Assembly: GCA_002010065.2 (NCBI GenBank)
Contig: MTMD02000008.1
Location: forward strand, 248,001-312,000
DNA from: Candidatus Pyrohabitans jungbluthii
Lineage (GTDB): Archaea > Hydrothermarchaeota > Hydrothermarchaeia > Hydrothermarchaeales > BMS3B
Reading direction: 5' to 3'
Length of the DNA stretch: 64,000 nucleotides
This document shows positions 43,673-51,516 of the stretch, in pieces. The notes below the pieces were generated by a model. That model was not told the origin of the DNA and did no database searches. It saw only the letters and a list, made by a program, of their open reading frames with translations. Position 1 is the first letter of the stretch; each line of letters starts with the position of its first letter. Both the position numbers and the translations under genes were made by a program.

Positions 43673-44998
43673 CTATACTCCACCCATCCCCCGCATCATC
43701 CTCGCAAGCTGTGGGAAGCCCTTGCCTCTGCCCTTCTTGAAGCTTTTAAGTGCCTTCTTCATCGTGTTGTAGTACTTTAGAAGCTCCTTTACCTCCTCCA
43801 CCTTGGTGCCTGAGCCGAGGGCGATTCTCCTCATACGGGAAGAATTTATTATTTTCGGGTTCCTCTTCTCAGCGGCTGTCATTGAATCCATTATCACCAG
43901 AAAACGCTTCATCCTCGCCTCGGTTACATCAGCCGCCTCCTGAGGCAGCGCAAACCCAAGGCCAGGGATCATCTTGAGTATATTACCCAGTGGACCCATC
44001 TTTGTGAGGGACTCGATCTGGGCGTAGAGGTCTTCGAGGGTGAAATCTCCCTTGAGTATATCCCTTGCCTTTGATTCGTCTATGGTCTCCTTGGCCTTTT
44101 CCAGCAGGCTCTGCAAATCCCCCATGCCCAGCAAGCGAGAGATGAAGCGCTCAGCATCGAATGGTTCAAGCGCGTCTATACCCTCACCCGTGCCCACAAA
44201 GCGAATGGGCGCACCCGTTGCGGCGACCGCTGAAAGAGCACCTCCTCCGCGAGCAGAGCCGTCCAGCTTGGTGAGCACCACGCCGGTTATACCTATGTGC
44301 TCATTAAACGCCTTAGCCTGCGTACCCGCCTGCTGTCCCAAATTTGAGTCTATGACAAGAAACTTCTCGTCTGGCTTAAAGACCTCTGCAAGGGCAACCA
44401 TCTCTCTGAAAAGCTCTTCCTCGCTCTTGTGCCTACCTGCGGTGTCGAGGAGTATGATGTCGCTCTTACCTACCTGGGTAAGTGCCTCTCTGACCACCTC
44501 CACTGCGTCTTTGCTCTCGGGTGAGCCGAAGACTTTTATGTGGAGTGGTTCAACCAGCTGAGAGAGCTGCTCATACGCGGCAGGGCGATATGTATCTGCA
44601 GCTATAATCGATACCCTCAGCCCACGCTTCTGGAAGTACTTCGCCAGCTTGGCTACAGTGGTGGTTTTGCCAGAGCCCTGCAAACCCACTAGCATTATCC
44701 TCGCCTTCTGAGGCAGAGCATAAGCCTCACCTCCCCCGAGAAGATTTACAAGCTCCTCGTAGAGCACGCGTATGGTGTGCTCCTTTCTGCTCAGCCCCGC
44801 AGGAGGTTTCTCTTTCAGAGCGCGGCTCTCCACCTTCTTGGAAAGCTCCATTACGAGCTTCACATTAACGTCTGCACTCAGCAGAGCGCGCTGAATGTCG
44901 CGCACCACCTCGCGGACAAGCTTTTCATCCACCATTCCAGCGAGGGTTATCTTGCGTATCACCCCGCTCAGGGATTCGCCAAGCTTATCGAGCGCCAT
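43673..44998 (-). CDS. srp54: Signal recognition particle GTPase Srp54
   Basis: This 441-aa protein binds SRP RNA and signal sequences and targets ribosomes to the membrane. N domain, then G domain with GLQGSGKTTTVAKLA (105-119), DTAGRHKSEEELF and TKLDGSARGGGAL, then the Met-rich M domain (about 300-441) with the SRP-RNA-binding RMRRIALGSGT. It is convergent with cdc48. Confidence 0.97.
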   Translation of the reverse strand: MALDKLGESLSGVIRKITLAGMVDEKLVREVVRDIQRALLSADVNVKLVMELSKKVESRALKEKPPAGLSRKEHTIRVLYEELVNLLGGGEAYALPQKARIMLVGLQGSGKTTTVAKLAKYFQKRGLRVSIIAADTYRPAAYEQLSQLVEPLHIKVFGSPESKDAVEVVREALTQVGKSDIILLDTAGRHKSEEELFREMVALAEVFKPDEKFLVIDSNLGQQAGTQAKAFNEHIGITGVVLTKLDGSARGGGALSAVAATGAPIRFVGTGEGIDALEPFDAERFISRLLGMGDLQSLLEKAKETIDESKARDILKGDFTLEDLYAQIESLTKMGPLGNILKMIPGLGFALPQEAADVTEARMKRFLVIMDSMTAAEKRNPKIINSSRMRRIALGSGTKVEEVKELLKYYNTMKKALKSFKKGRGKGFPQLARMMRGMGGV

Positions 44999-45107
44999 CG
45001 CAAGCTTATAAAATATTACCCTGAAAAAATCTTATGGTACAGAGGTTTAGGAAAATTTTAAATAATTGGTGGTGCTAAACACACCACAGAAGAAGGAGGT
45101 CGCTGAT

Positions 45108-45371
45108 ATGGTCGAAGTCGAGTTACCAGATGTTGGGAAGATAAATGTTGACCGCGTGGTGGACTGCCAGGGGATGGTGTGCCCGAGGCCACAGCTTGAG
45201 GTGAAGCGTGCCGCAACACAGATGAAAGAGGGAGAAGTTGCAGAGGTACTGATAACCAACCCCGCCTCTGTCGAGGCGATACCCGGAATTTTGAAGAAGA
45301 CGGGTTGCACCCTCCTGGGCAAGGTAAAGGAAGGGAACGTCTTCAAGCTGTACTTCAAGAAGGGCACCTAA
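45108..45371 (+). CDS. tusA: TusA-family sulfur carrier
   Basis: This 87-aa protein has the TusA signature RVVDCQGMVCPRPQLEVKRA with the sulfur-carrying C25 in CPRP. It moves persulfide sulfur between cysteine desulfurase or rhodanese and acceptors such as DsrC, also encoded here (62925). AAGGAGGTC lies before ATG 45108. A Rieske protein gene follows after 5 nt, an association pointing to sulfur redox metabolism. Confidence 0.92.
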   Translation: MVEVELPDVGKINVDRVVDCQGMVCPRPQLEVKRAATQMKEGEVAEVLITNPASVEAIPGILKKTGCTLLGKVKEGNVFKLYFKKGT

Positions 45372-45376
45372 ATTTT

Positions 45377-45826
45377 ATGTTTGAGGATAAAACAAGAAGG
45401 CGGACGTTTATCGCCAGGCTTACCAAGCTCTTCTTTGGCATTTTTTCTTTAATCTCTATTGTCTCCGCCTTCAAGCTTAAGCCAGGCGCACCCGAGCGTG
45501 TGGTTTCTCTGGAAGCTATGCCGGTGCGCGTGGCGAGCATGGCGGAGCTCATGCAGAAGGGCTATGTTGCCTTTAACTTAAGAGGGAGGCCAGGGATTCT
45601 GCTCTTAGTCGGGGAGGAAATACGCGCCTTCGACGCAACTTGCACGCACATGGGCTGCCCGGTGAGCGGAAAATCTCTCAATACCAAGGGTGTGCTGGAG
45701 TGCCCCTGCCACGGCTCCACCTACGACCCGGCTACGGGTGAGCGCCTCTCAGGGCCAGCGCCTCGTGGCTTGAGTCCCCTCGAATTTGAGGTTCGCGGGG
45801 AGGAGGTCTACATCCTTCCGCAGTGA
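45377..45826 (+). CDS. Membrane-anchored Rieske 2Fe-2S protein
   Basis: This 149-aa protein has a twin-arginine-like N-terminus (TRRRTFIARLTKLFFGIFSL), a single TM anchor and a Rieske domain. Cluster ligands are C89/H91 (CTHMGC) and C109/H112 (CPCHGS), and C94/C111 can form the usual disulfide. It probably faces outward and passes quinol electrons. TatC, needed to export folded Rieske proteins, is at 60186. No cytochrome b gene is nearby. Confidence 0.9.
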   Translation: MFEDKTRRRTFIARLTKLFFGIFSLISIVSAFKLKPGAPERVVSLEAMPVRVASMAELMQKGYVAFNLRGRPGILLLVGEEIRAFDATCTHMGCPVSGKSLNTKGVLECPCHGSTYDPATGERLSGPAPRGLSPLEFEVRGEEVYILPQ

Positions 45827-45828
45827 AA

Positions 45829-46566
45829 CTAAACCTCAAAAAACATAATCACGAGCTGGATAACCAGTATGCCCAAGAGGAGGGTGAGAAGCGACTTGAC
45901 CACATCTCTGGTTTCCCCACTTTTCTGAAGTTCCGGCATTAAATCGGTGGTAGCTATGTATATAAACCCACCCGCAGCAAGCCCCAGCAGGGCGGGTACC
46001 AAATCAGTGACTAAAGAGGAGGAGAGAAGCGCAGCCGCAGCGCCAGCGAAACTGGCGAGGGCAGAGAGGAAGTTGAAAAACAGAGCCTTTGCTCTGGTAA
46101 ATCCCCCGTAAATCAGGATTCCAAAGTCGCCTATCTCCTGAGGTACCTCGTGGAAAATAATCGCTATGGTGGTGACCACGCCCAGGTCGAAGCTGGTTAA
46201 ATACGCCGCGGCTATAATTGCGCCGTCTATAAAGTTGTGCACTCCGTCGCCTATAAGGTTGAGGTAGGTGAAGGAGTGCACCTCGCATCTCTCCTCATGG
46301 CAGTGGTGCCACCTTATCACCCCCTCCACTATGAAGAAGAGCACTATACCGAGGAGCGCATAGGTTAGAGTGAAATCTCCATGCTCCGTAGCCTCAGGAA
46401 GAAGGTCGAGGAAAGCCGCACCGAGGAGCGTGCCCGAGGCGAAGGCAACCAAGGTTTTAATCACCCGCCTGAGCACACCCTCCTGAAACATGAGGGTAAA
46501 TATCCCCACCAGGGAAACAAGGCTGGTGAGGAGAACACTTAGGAGAATGGCTACAACAACATCCAT
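45829..46566 (-). CDS. ZIP-family divalent metal transporter
   Basis: This 245-aa protein has eight hydrophobic helices. The metal-binding motif DGVHNFIDGAIIAAAYL lies in TM4 and FHEVPQEIGDFGILI in TM5. A His/Cys loop (RWHHCHEERCEVHS) lies between TM3 and TM4, the usual place for a sensing loop. It likely imports zinc or iron. It is transcribed alone, convergent with the Rieske gene. Confidence 0.92.
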   Translation of the reverse strand: MDVVVAILLSVLLTSLVSLVGIFTLMFQEGVLRRVIKTLVAFASGTLLGAAFLDLLPEATEHGDFTLTYALLGIVLFFIVEGVIRWHHCHEERCEVHSFTYLNLIGDGVHNFIDGAIIAAAYLTSFDLGVVTTIAIIFHEVPQEIGDFGILIYGGFTRAKALFFNFLSALASFAGAAAALLSSSLVTDLVPALLGLAAGGFIYIATTDLMPELQKSGETRDVVKSLLTLLLGILVIQLVIMFFEV

Positions 46567-46715
46567 GGCATTTATTATGCTGCCCTAACATTAAAAAGCA
46601 TGCGATAATAATAGCTAACTTCTCCATGCCACAAGCTTCACTTGCGGGTAACGCATATATACCATGTTAATCTTACACAACTAAGGCAAGTGGAATCGCA
46701 GACTGGTGGTGAGCA

Positions 46716-47348
46716 ATGCCTTCGGAGGCTAAGTGGAAGTCCCTTGCTCTGGCTTTTGCAGTCCTCTTTCTACTATCTGCAATATGGGGGTATGCAAGAG
46801 TACCCTCTGGCTCTATGGTGGTGCCGGAGGAGGAGTACACCATCCTGAAAAGCAGCATCTCAGCGCTTCAGAAGGAGAATGATAAGCTTAAAATCGAGCT
46901 GGCGCAGATCAAGAAGGAGCTTGAGCAGGTAAGAAAAGAAAAGGGGAAGACCGTTGGGGATTTTACATATACGGGAGAAGAGTTGTGCACCTCTGATGGC
47001 AAGCCCGTGGTCTATTTCTTCGGCACCAGCTGGTGCCCTCACTGCAGATGGGAGAAGCCCATAATAAAGCAGGTGGCGAGCGAGTTTTCCAACAGCATCG
47101 ACTTCAGGTTCTATGAGTTGGACCTGCAGAGCGCCCCCGAGGAGGACATGAAGGTGTTCCGCAAATTCAGTCCGAACGGAGCGGTGCCCACCCTTGTGTT
47201 TGGGTGCAGCTACTACCGCGTGGGAAGCGGGGAGAACTTTGGAGAGGAGGCTGAGGCAGAGGCGCTTAGAGCACTGCTCTGCAAGATAACCCAGAGTAAG
47301 GCAGAGGTGTGCAAGAAGTACGCGGGCATAATCGCGGGAATACCGTAA
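46716..47348 (+). CDS. Membrane-anchored thioredoxin-like protein
   Basis: This 210-aa protein has an N-terminal TM anchor ([19 protein letters not shown]) and a coiled coil (about 45-80). An extracytoplasmic thioredoxin fold follows with active site GTSWCPHCRWEKPI (C107, C110) and cis-proline GAVPTLVFGCSYYRVG, plus extra cysteines at 91 and in the C-terminus. It probably oxidises or reduces disulfides outside the cell. It is followed by a lipoprotein gene 32 nt later. Confidence 0.85.
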   Translation: MPSEAKWKSLALAFAVLFLLSAIWGYARVPSGSMVVPEEEYTILKSSISALQKENDKLKIELAQIKKELEQVRKEKGKTVGDFTYTGEELCTSDGKPVVYFFGTSWCPHCRWEKPIIKQVASEFSNSIDFRFYELDLQSAPEEDMKVFRKFSPNGAVPTLVFGCSYYRVGSGENFGEEAEAEALRALLCKITQSKAEVCKKYAGIIAGIP

Positions 47349-47380
47349 AGGTATTATATGCGCGGGTATAACTTTCGTGT

Positions 47381-47785
47381 ATGCGCGTAGCTGTACTGCT
47401 TTTTCTGCTCCTGGTGCTGAGCGGGTGCACCGCACTGGGCTCAAAACATACGATTAAGCTTGAGAGTGAGGTGACGCCGAGCAAGGTGAGCATCGAGGAG
47501 CCTGAGGAGATTGTGGTCAAGGCGAAGACCACCAACATCGCCGATAAGATGGTGACAGTAGAGGTGAACGTGGTTGAAACTGAAGGGCTGAGCATTACCA
47601 GGCCCAACAAGACCACGTTCAGGCTTAAGCCCGGGGAGAGCAGGATAGTTGAGTTTAAGGTGAATCTCAACGAGGATGCGGTGCCAGGGGATTACAGGAT
47701 AGACGTCCAGGCAAAAACTACCGAGGGTGATGTGGTGCTGGACAAGGCAAAGCTCCGGGTCTACAGGAAGAAGGCGCTGCTGTAG
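47381..47785 (+). CDS. Small lipoprotein with Ig-like fold
   Basis: This 134-aa protein has a signal peptide with a lipobox-like end (AVLLFLLLVLSGC, cysteine at about 17). A single beta-sandwich domain follows (EPEEIVVKAKTTNIADKMVT, LKPGESRIVEFKVNLNEDAV) resembling Ig/CARDB-like adhesion modules. It is encoded just after the thioredoxin-like protein. Its function is unknown. Confidence 0.75.
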   Translation: MRVAVLLFLLLVLSGCTALGSKHTIKLESEVTPSKVSIEEPEEIVVKAKTTNIADKMVTVEVNVVETEGLSITRPNKTTFRLKPGESRIVEFKVNLNEDAVPGDYRIDVQAKTTEGDVVLDKAKLRVYRKKALL

Positions 47786-47830
47786 ATAAGATATTTATTT
47801 TACCTCGGGAATATAATCATATAACCCACA

Positions 47831-47904
47831 GGGCCCGTAGTCTAGCTGGTTATGACGTCGCCTTGACACGGCGGAGGTCCGGAGTTCGAATCTCCGCGGG
47901 CCCA
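47831..47904 (+). tRNA. tRNA-Val (anticodon GAC)
   Basis: Acceptor stem GGGCCCG/CGGGCCC, anticodon loop TTGACAC with anticodon GAC (valine GUY codons), T-loop GTTCGAATC. The A discriminator is at 47904 and CCA is not encoded. No intron. A TATA-like region TTTATTTTACC lies about 30 nt upstream. Confidence 0.96.
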
Positions 47905-47950
47905 CTTTTAACAAAATTTCATGGCACCTACACAACCTCTCTTTTTAGAA

Positions 47951-47986
47951 ATGTAAACTAAAAGGTGCATGTATGTAAACTAAAAG
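47951..47986 (+). repeat. 14-nt direct repeat
   Basis: ATGTAAACTAAAAG occurs at 47951-47964 and 47973-47986, a 22-nt period. It lies in the spacer after tRNA-Val. There are only two copies and no CRISPR-like regularity. Confidence 0.6.
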
Positions 47987-48017
47987 ATTATCTTTCAGAA
48001 TATGTATAATTTATATT

Positions 48018-48065
48018 GCCCAGGGAGGTAAGAATCCTACTTCTTTTTCTTCATCATCCCTGGGC
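48018..48065 (-). terminator. Hairpin downstream of CDP-alcohol phosphotransferase
   Basis: A 9-bp GC-rich stem GCCCAGGGA (48018-48026) / TCCCTGGGC (48057-48065) with a 30-nt loop lies 17 nt beyond the stop of the minus-strand gene and is followed by AT-rich sequence. A processing or termination role is plausible. Confidence 0.45.
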
Positions 48066-48081
48066 CTCCTCCCTCCCAACC

Positions 48082-48651
48082 CTATTCCATCTGTTTCATG
48101 GAATAGACCATCCTGTGGAAAGCGGTAAAGAACCCCATGAGTGCAAGAAAGACTAATAGGTAGTAAACCTGCCCTAAGAGGAGCCCTAATATTATTGCCA
48201 GTATCCTGAAATCCCGTGTGGCGAGACCTACTCTGCACTCTGCTCCAACAGCCTCTGCCCTGGAGCGGGTATAGCTCACAAGGAAAGTCCCCACAATCGC
48301 AAAGACACCCGGGAACCAGTAGTCAGCAGGGGCTAAGGCGATTAGAGCGATTATTAAGCCTGCGTCCACAAATCTATCCAGCACGCTGTCAAGATATGCT
48401 CCCCTCCTAGTTGTCTGTCCTTTTAGCCTTGCCAGGTCACCATCGGCGCAATCCAGAATCTGAGAAATAAAAAGCACAACTACGCCTGCGATTACCTCTC
48501 TGATTGCTATGAGATATGCGGCAAAAAATCCCACGAAGGCTGCAAACCAGGTAACTGCATTTGGAGAGACGCCCGTATGCTTCAGCAATTTTGCTATAGG
48601 GATGGAAAATCTCCTGTAAACGTAGTTTGTCAGCGGATACTTAAATTCCAT
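48082..48651 (-). CDS. CDP-alcohol phosphatidyltransferase (archaetidyl/inositol type)
   Basis: This 189-aa membrane enzyme links a CDP-activated lipid or alcohol to a polar head group. It has the full signature DCADGDLARLKGQTTRRGAY then LDSVLDRFVDA (DGxxAR-x8-Gx3Dx3D) at about residues 67-97 and six TM helices. The C-terminal half of the DIPP synthase at 27839 is homologous. Archaetidylinositol phosphate synthase is the likeliest identity. ATG 48651 is chosen because sequence further upstream overlaps a tRNA. Confidence 0.85.
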   Translation of the reverse strand: MEFKYPLTNYVYRRFSIPIAKLLKHTGVSPNAVTWFAAFVGFFAAYLIAIREVIAGVVVLFISQILDCADGDLARLKGQTTRRGAYLDSVLDRFVDAGLIIALIALAPADYWFPGVFAIVGTFLVSYTRSRAEAVGAECRVGLATRDFRILAIILGLLLGQVYYLLVFLALMGFFTAFHRMVYSMKQME

Positions 48652-48722
48652 CCCTAAGCACCACTTAATATACTCCCTATTTTTACAGATGAACGCAACA
48701 CCCACCCAATATAAGCAAGTTA

Positions 48723-48794
48723 TGGGCCCGGAGGGATTCGAACCCACGACCGCCCGGTTATGAGCCGGGCGCTCTACCGCTAAGCTACGGGCCC
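48723..48794 (-). tRNA. tRNA with CAT anticodon (elongator Met or Ile2)
   Basis: The minus strand folds with acceptor GGGCCCG/CGGGCCC, D-arm AGCTTAGCGGTAGAGC, anticodon stem CCCGG/CCGGG around CTCATAA and T-loop GTTCGAATC. The G1-C72 pair excludes the initiator. Without identity-element comparison, elongator Met and agmatidine-modified Ile2 cannot be separated. Confidence 0.9.
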
Positions 48795-48916
48795 GCAGGT
48801 GTAAGATTGCATTGAAAATATTTATCATTTTCTCTATACTAAGGAACGACAAAAAAGGATTATGTAAGGGTGTGATATTTATACCTGGGATGGCAGAATA
48901 TACTTGGGGAGACGTA

Positions 48917-49843
48917 ATGAACTACGAGCTGGTTAAGGAGACGGCAAGCAAAATTGCACGCATGGAGATTCGGGGCGCGGCGAAGATTGCCCAGAGCGCG
49001 GCTCAGGCTCTTCGCGATTTCGCCCTTAATTACCAGGGAGAGAGCGCGGCAAAGTTCCTCTCAGAACTTGAGAAGGCTGGCACCATCCTCAAGGAGGCGA
49101 GGCCGACTGCGGTAAGCCTTCCCAACGCAGTGAACTATGTGCTCCTTGCTGCTAGAGGAAAGGGCGAGGTAGAGGAGATTAGAAGGGCGGTGGTTAACGC
49201 AGCAGAGGACTTCATTGCCCGCTCAAAGAAAGCGCTCGGCAGAATAGGAGAGATAGGAGCCAGACGTATAAAGAGCGGCGACATTATACTTACCCACTGC
49301 AACTCCCAGGCGGCGCTTTCTGTGATAACTACCGCCTTTCGTCAAGGCAAAGATATAGAGGTGATTGCCACCGAGTCGAGACCACGCTACCAGGGGCATA
49401 TTACAGCGAGGCAGCTCGCCGAGCAGGGCATACCGGTGACGCTTATCGTCGACTCTGCTGTGCGCACATTTATGAAAGAGGTGGATAAAGTAATAGTGGG
49501 CGCGGACAGCATAGCCGCGAACGGGGCGGTGATTAATAAAATTGGCACCTCGCAGATAGCGCTCGCTGCCCACGAGGCGAGGGTGGTCTTCATGGTGGCT
49601 GCCGAAACATACAAGTTCCATCCCAAGACGCTGATAGGCGCGCTGGTGGAGATTGAGGAGCGCCCCAGCGAGGAGGTTGCCAACCCAGAGGAATTCCCTG
49701 GGGTAAAGATTCGAAACCCCGCCTTCGACGTCACCCCGCCCGAGTACATAGATTTGATAATCACTGAGAAGGGCGTAATTCCACCACAGGCGGCGATAAT
49801 GGTGTTAAAGGAGGAGTTCGGGCTGGAGCTTGAGAAGGAATAG
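48917..49843 (+). CDS. Ribose-1,5-bisphosphate isomerase
   Basis: Converts ribose-1,5-bisphosphate from AMP phosphorylase into RuBP for RuBisCO. The 308-aa protein is eIF2B-alpha-like but carries the enzyme features: [16 protein letters not shown], catalytic cysteine C128 in [27 protein letters not shown] and D197 in [13 protein letters not shown] 48890 is an alternative start. 48917 is preferred because a TATA-like GATATTTATA at about 48873 would start transcription past 48890, and GGGGAG precedes 48917. Confidence 0.92.
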   Translation: MNYELVKETASKIARMEIRGAAKIAQSAAQALRDFALNYQGESAAKFLSELEKAGTILKEARPTAVSLPNAVNYVLLAARGKGEVEEIRRAVVNAAEDFIARSKKALGRIGEIGARRIKSGDIILTHCNSQAALSVITTAFRQGKDIEVIATESRPRYQGHITARQLAEQGIPVTLIVDSAVRTFMKEVDKVIVGADSIAANGAVINKIGTSQIALAAHEARVVFMVAAETYKFHPKTLIGALVEIEERPSEEVANPEEFPGVKIRNPAFDVTPPEYIDLIITEKGVIPPQAAIMVLKEEFGLELEKE

Positions 49844-49925
49844 TTACCCGCAACCGCAGGTTGCGGCATGACGAAGTTACCAAGAGCTTCGCTCCGGGTA
49901 ACGAAGCTACTCCATTACCCGAACC
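49844..49925. repeat. Constant-box/variable-hairpin repeat array (copy 2)
   Basis: Read on the minus strand, boxes TAGCTTCGTTACC, GGTAACTTCGTCA and GGTAACTATTCC alternate with hairpins GAGC-gaa-GCTC and CCGCAACC-tgc-GGTTGCGG. The constant box is that of the array at 1158-1262, in opposite orientation, while the hairpins differ. It occupies the whole convergent spacer between R15P isomerase and dCMP deaminase. Confidence 0.8.
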
Positions 49926-50356
49926 ACATCTATCCCACTCTTTTTCAAAACCTCTATGCCGTGCTTGTCGCTGTAGTCCGCGAACACAACCACTCGCTTA
50001 ATGCCCGAGTTTACTATAGCAAGAGCGCACCAGAAGCACGGGTCAACCTGGGTGTAAAGAGTCCCGTCCTTGATGCTCACCCCGTGGTAGGCTGCGTTGA
50101 TAATAGCGTTCATCTCCGCGTGCACAGAGGGACAGGAGTAGTCTATTACGCCTGAAGGTATGCCGTACTTATCCTTGTAGCACGGCACCTCGTCGCCACA
50201 GTTCTCCCACCCGCGGGGCGCACCGTTGTAACCCGTCGCCACGATGCGATCGTCCTTTACGATTATCGCTCCCAGCTTTCGCCTCGAGCATGCGCTTCTC
50301 GAGGCTATTGCATCGATAATCTTCTTGTACATCTCTATCTTTGTGGCTCTTCCCAT
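49907..50356 (-). CDS. dcd-like: dCMP deaminase
   Basis: Zinc deaminase converting dCMP to dUMP for thymidylate synthesis. The 149-aa protein has VHAEMNAIINAA (H79, E81) and the zinc cysteines PCFWCALAI (C107, C110). KLGAIIVKDDRIVATGYNGA and CGDEVPCYKD are typical of the family. The C-terminal codons overlap the repeat array. It starts 4 nt after the aminotransferase. Confidence 0.92.
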   Translation of the reverse strand: MGRATKIEMYKKIIDAIASRSACSRRKLGAIIVKDDRIVATGYNGAPRGWENCGDEVPCYKDKYGIPSGVIDYSCPSVHAEMNAIINAAYHGVSIKDGTLYTQVDPCFWCALAIVNSGIKRVVVFADYSDKHGIEVLKKSGIDVVRVME

Positions 50357-50360
50357 GCTA

Positions 50361-51515
50361 TCACCCGTAATTTTCTAAAGCCTTTTCAATTCTATCCATT
50401 GCCTCGGCAATATTCTCCAGAGAGTTGGCATAGGATATGCGGAGGTGCCCCTCGCCACGCCTGCCGAAGGCAGCGCCAGGGGTAACCGCAACCTTCGCGG
50501 TGTCGAGAATATATTCCGCCAGGGCAGAGGAGTCTGTGGAAATCTCACTCACGTCGGGGAAGACATAGTACGCTGCCTTGGGCTCATGGACCTCGAAGCC
50601 GGGGATATCCTTAAGTCTCTTAATAATATACTGCCTGCGCCTGTCGAACTCCGCCTTCATCGCTTTAACCTCGTCGCGAAGAGACAGCGCCACCACGGCG
50701 GCGTGCTGCGCAAAAGAGCTCGGGGAGATATAGAAGTTCTGCTGGAGCTTGAGCACCTGCGCTATTAGCTGCTTCGGTGCAACGACGTAGCCCAGGCGCC
50801 AGCCGGTCATGGCGTAGAGTTTGGAGAAACCGTCCAGCATAACAGAGCGCTCATAGCCTGCTTTGAGGATGCTTGGGCTTCGCTCTGCATCGTAGACTAA
50901 GCCCGAGTATATTTCATCGCTTATAACCCAAGCTTCAGCCTCGGAGGCAACTTCGCATAGCGCGCGAAGCTCTTCCATGGTGAGGTATGTACCAGTGGGG
51001 TTGGCTGGGGTGTTTATGAGTATCGCCTTTGTGCGCCTGCTGAGCTTCTCCTTAAACTCTTCCAGGTCAAGGGAATAATCCTCTCGCAGGTTTACGCTCA
51101 CAGGCTTGGCGTCGAAAAAACGAATAAAGTTGGGGTAGCACGGGTAGCTTGGATCTGTGATGAGCACTTCATCTCCGGGCTCAAGGAGAGAGGCGAGCAC
51201 AAACTGCAGCGCCAAGCTAACGCCGCCCGTAACGAGTACCTCCTGCGATGGATCCACCTCAACGCCCAGAGTTTCAGATATATGCTCACTAATCGCCTCT
51301 CTAAGTTCGCGGATTCCTCTCGCATCGGTGTAGTGGGTATCCCCACGCTGCATTGCCCTGTACGCCTCATCCACCACCTTTTTAGGCGTTGGAAAGTCAG
51401 GTTCGCCTATCTCCAAATGGATAACCCTCTCGCTCTGCCTCTCAAGACGCTGCGCCTTTGCCAAGATTTCCATCACCTGAAAGGGCTCAATCTGAAGCAC
51501 TCGCCTTGAGAACAT
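50361..51515 (-). CDS. Class I/II aminotransferase
   Basis: This 384-aa PLP enzyme of the aspartate/aromatic aminotransferase family has VIHLEIGEPDFPTPKKVVDE, NTPANPTGTYL, ISDEIYSGLVYDA and the Schiff-base lysine in MLDGFSKLYAMTGWRLGY. The substrate may be aspartate, an aromatic acid or alanine; the sequence alone does not decide. It begins 1 nt after the coiled-coil gene, so it may be co-transcribed with it. Confidence 0.92.
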   Translation of the reverse strand: MFSRRVLQIEPFQVMEILAKAQRLERQSERVIHLEIGEPDFPTPKKVVDEAYRAMQRGDTHYTDARGIRELREAISEHISETLGVEVDPSQEVLVTGGVSLALQFVLASLLEPGDEVLITDPSYPCYPNFIRFFDAKPVSVNLREDYSLDLEEFKEKLSRRTKAILINTPANPTGTYLTMEELRALCEVASEAEAWVISDEIYSGLVYDAERSPSILKAGYERSVMLDGFSKLYAMTGWRLGYVVAPKQLIAQVLKLQQNFYISPSSFAQHAAVVALSLRDEVKAMKAEFDRRRQYIIKRLKDIPGFEVHEPKAAYYVFPDVSEISTDSSALAEYILDTAKVAVTPGAAFGRRGEGHLRISYANSLENIAEAMDRIEKALENYG

Positions 51516-51516
51516 G

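Noticed and set aside
48030-48060. Mini open frame encoding a Lys-rich peptide after the CDP-alcohol gene
   Set aside because: It is only six codons and lies inside the loop of a terminator-like hairpin.
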